DNA of 6,325 nt from Sulfurimonas autotrophica (GTDB lineage Bacteria > Campylobacterota > Campylobacteria > Campylobacterales > Sulfurimonadaceae), in NCBI GenBank assembly GCA_015662405.1, contig DQUE01000143.1, forward strand, positions 1 through 6,325. Direction: 5' to 3'. The notes beneath the pieces were generated by a model. That model saw only the letters and a program-made list of their open reading frames with translations. It was not told where the DNA came from and ran no database searches. A program made the translations under genes and the position numbers. Shown here in pieces: positions 6,055 to 6,325 of the stretch. The number at the start of each line of letters is the position of its first letter. The stretch's first letter is position 1.

Positions 6055-6066
6055 ATTACATGTAAT
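6055..6066. repeat. 12-base palindrome at the -35 position of the hypothetical gene promoter
   Basis: ATTACATGTAAT is a perfect palindrome centred about 39 bases upstream of the predicted start site. This is a usual place for a regulator to bind and act at the promoter. It also lies just after the gatA stop. No T-run follows, so it is not a terminator. Chance remains possible in this base composition. Confidence 0.35.
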
Positions 6067-6072
6067 TATGCT

Positions 6073-6325
6073 TTATAATCCAATCTCTCTCTCTAAGCTT
6101 AATGCACCATCAAAGAGTGTCTGTTCATCATAAGCATCTGCTATGAGTTGTAATCCAACAGGCATATTATCGCTATTTTTCATAATTGGTAAAGAGAGAG
6201 CAGGAAGACCTGCAAGGTTTACACTGATTGTATAGATGTCACTCAAATACATCTGCATTGGATTTGCAAGTGCTCCAAATTTTGGTGCCACACTTGGTGC
6301 GACTGGTGATAGTATCAAGTCGACA
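6073..6325 (-). CDS. gatA: Glutamyl-tRNA(Gln)/aspartyl-tRNA(Asn) amidotransferase subunit A, C-terminal part
   Basis: Only the last ~84 codons lie in the window. The frame runs off the right edge (VDLILSPVAP at the border), so the start is outside. GatA is the amidase subunit of GatCAB, which converts Glu-tRNA(Gln), and often Asp-tRNA(Asn), to the correctly charged forms; Campylobacterota lack glutaminyl-tRNA synthetase and need it. The signature part is MYLSDIYTISVNLAGLPALS followed by MPVGLQLIADAYDEQTLF, which matches the GatA C-terminus closely. The catalytic Ser-cisSer-Lys triad lies upstream and cannot be checked. The TTG at 6316-6318 is an internal leucine codon, not the start. The gene is followed by a 77-base gap and the CxxC hypothetical gene. 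I recall gatA being next to guaB in Campylobacter. Confidence 0.95.
   Translation of the reverse strand, partial: VDLILSPVAPSVAPKFGALANPMQMYLSDIYTISVNLAGLPALSLPIMKNSDNMPVGLQLIADAYDEQTLFDGALSLEREIGL

Noticed and set aside
1..6325. CRISPR array, tRNA, rRNA, toxin-antitoxin pair or intact transposase
   Set aside because: I read both strands and found no regularly spaced repeats, no tRNA-like cloverleaf, and no coding region with transposase, toxin or defence motifs.

Overview
The window looks like chromosomal DNA of a Campylobacterota (Epsilonproteobacteria) organism, most likely a Sulfurimonas-like sulfur oxidiser. The reasons are the AT-rich sequence, the tight gene packing, and two gene neighbourhoods that I recall from Campylobacter and Helicobacter: fabD next to the MTA/SAH nucleosidase and a TtcA-like PP-loop gene, and guaB close to gatA. 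The genus is inferred from memory, not from a database search.

Left half, + strand (1-3358): a compact operon-like run of five genes. A Fis-type helix-turn-helix protein is cut by the left window edge. It is followed by fabD (malonyl-CoA:ACP transacylase), a stand-alone nitrilase-fold amidase resembling the glutaminase domain of NAD synthetase, mtnN (MTA/SAH nucleosidase, in this lineage probably also the aminofutalosine step of menaquinone synthesis), and a TtcA-like PP-loop ATPase that starts at TTG inside the end of mtnN. The gaps are 9, 1 and 2 bases, then an 11-base overlap, so co-transcription and translational coupling are likely.

Right half, - strand (6325-3324): in transcription order, the C-terminal end of gatA (cut by the right edge), a 136-residue uncharacterised protein with an SH3/KOW-like N-terminus and a CxxC motif, guaB (IMP dehydrogenase), and a small RDD-family membrane protein. 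The two halves converge, and the PP-loop and RDD genes overlap tail to tail by 35 bases.

Most of the window is housekeeping: fatty acid initiation, nucleoside salvage and quinone supply, tRNA modification or charging, and guanine nucleotide synthesis. I see no mobile element with a gene, CRISPR array, rRNA or tRNA, and nothing that amounts to a new defence or biosynthetic system. The points most worth a second look are the amidase split from NAD synthetase, the TtcA-like protein that lacks one cluster cysteine, the unrecognised CxxC protein, and several short inverted repeats in the gaps around guaB.
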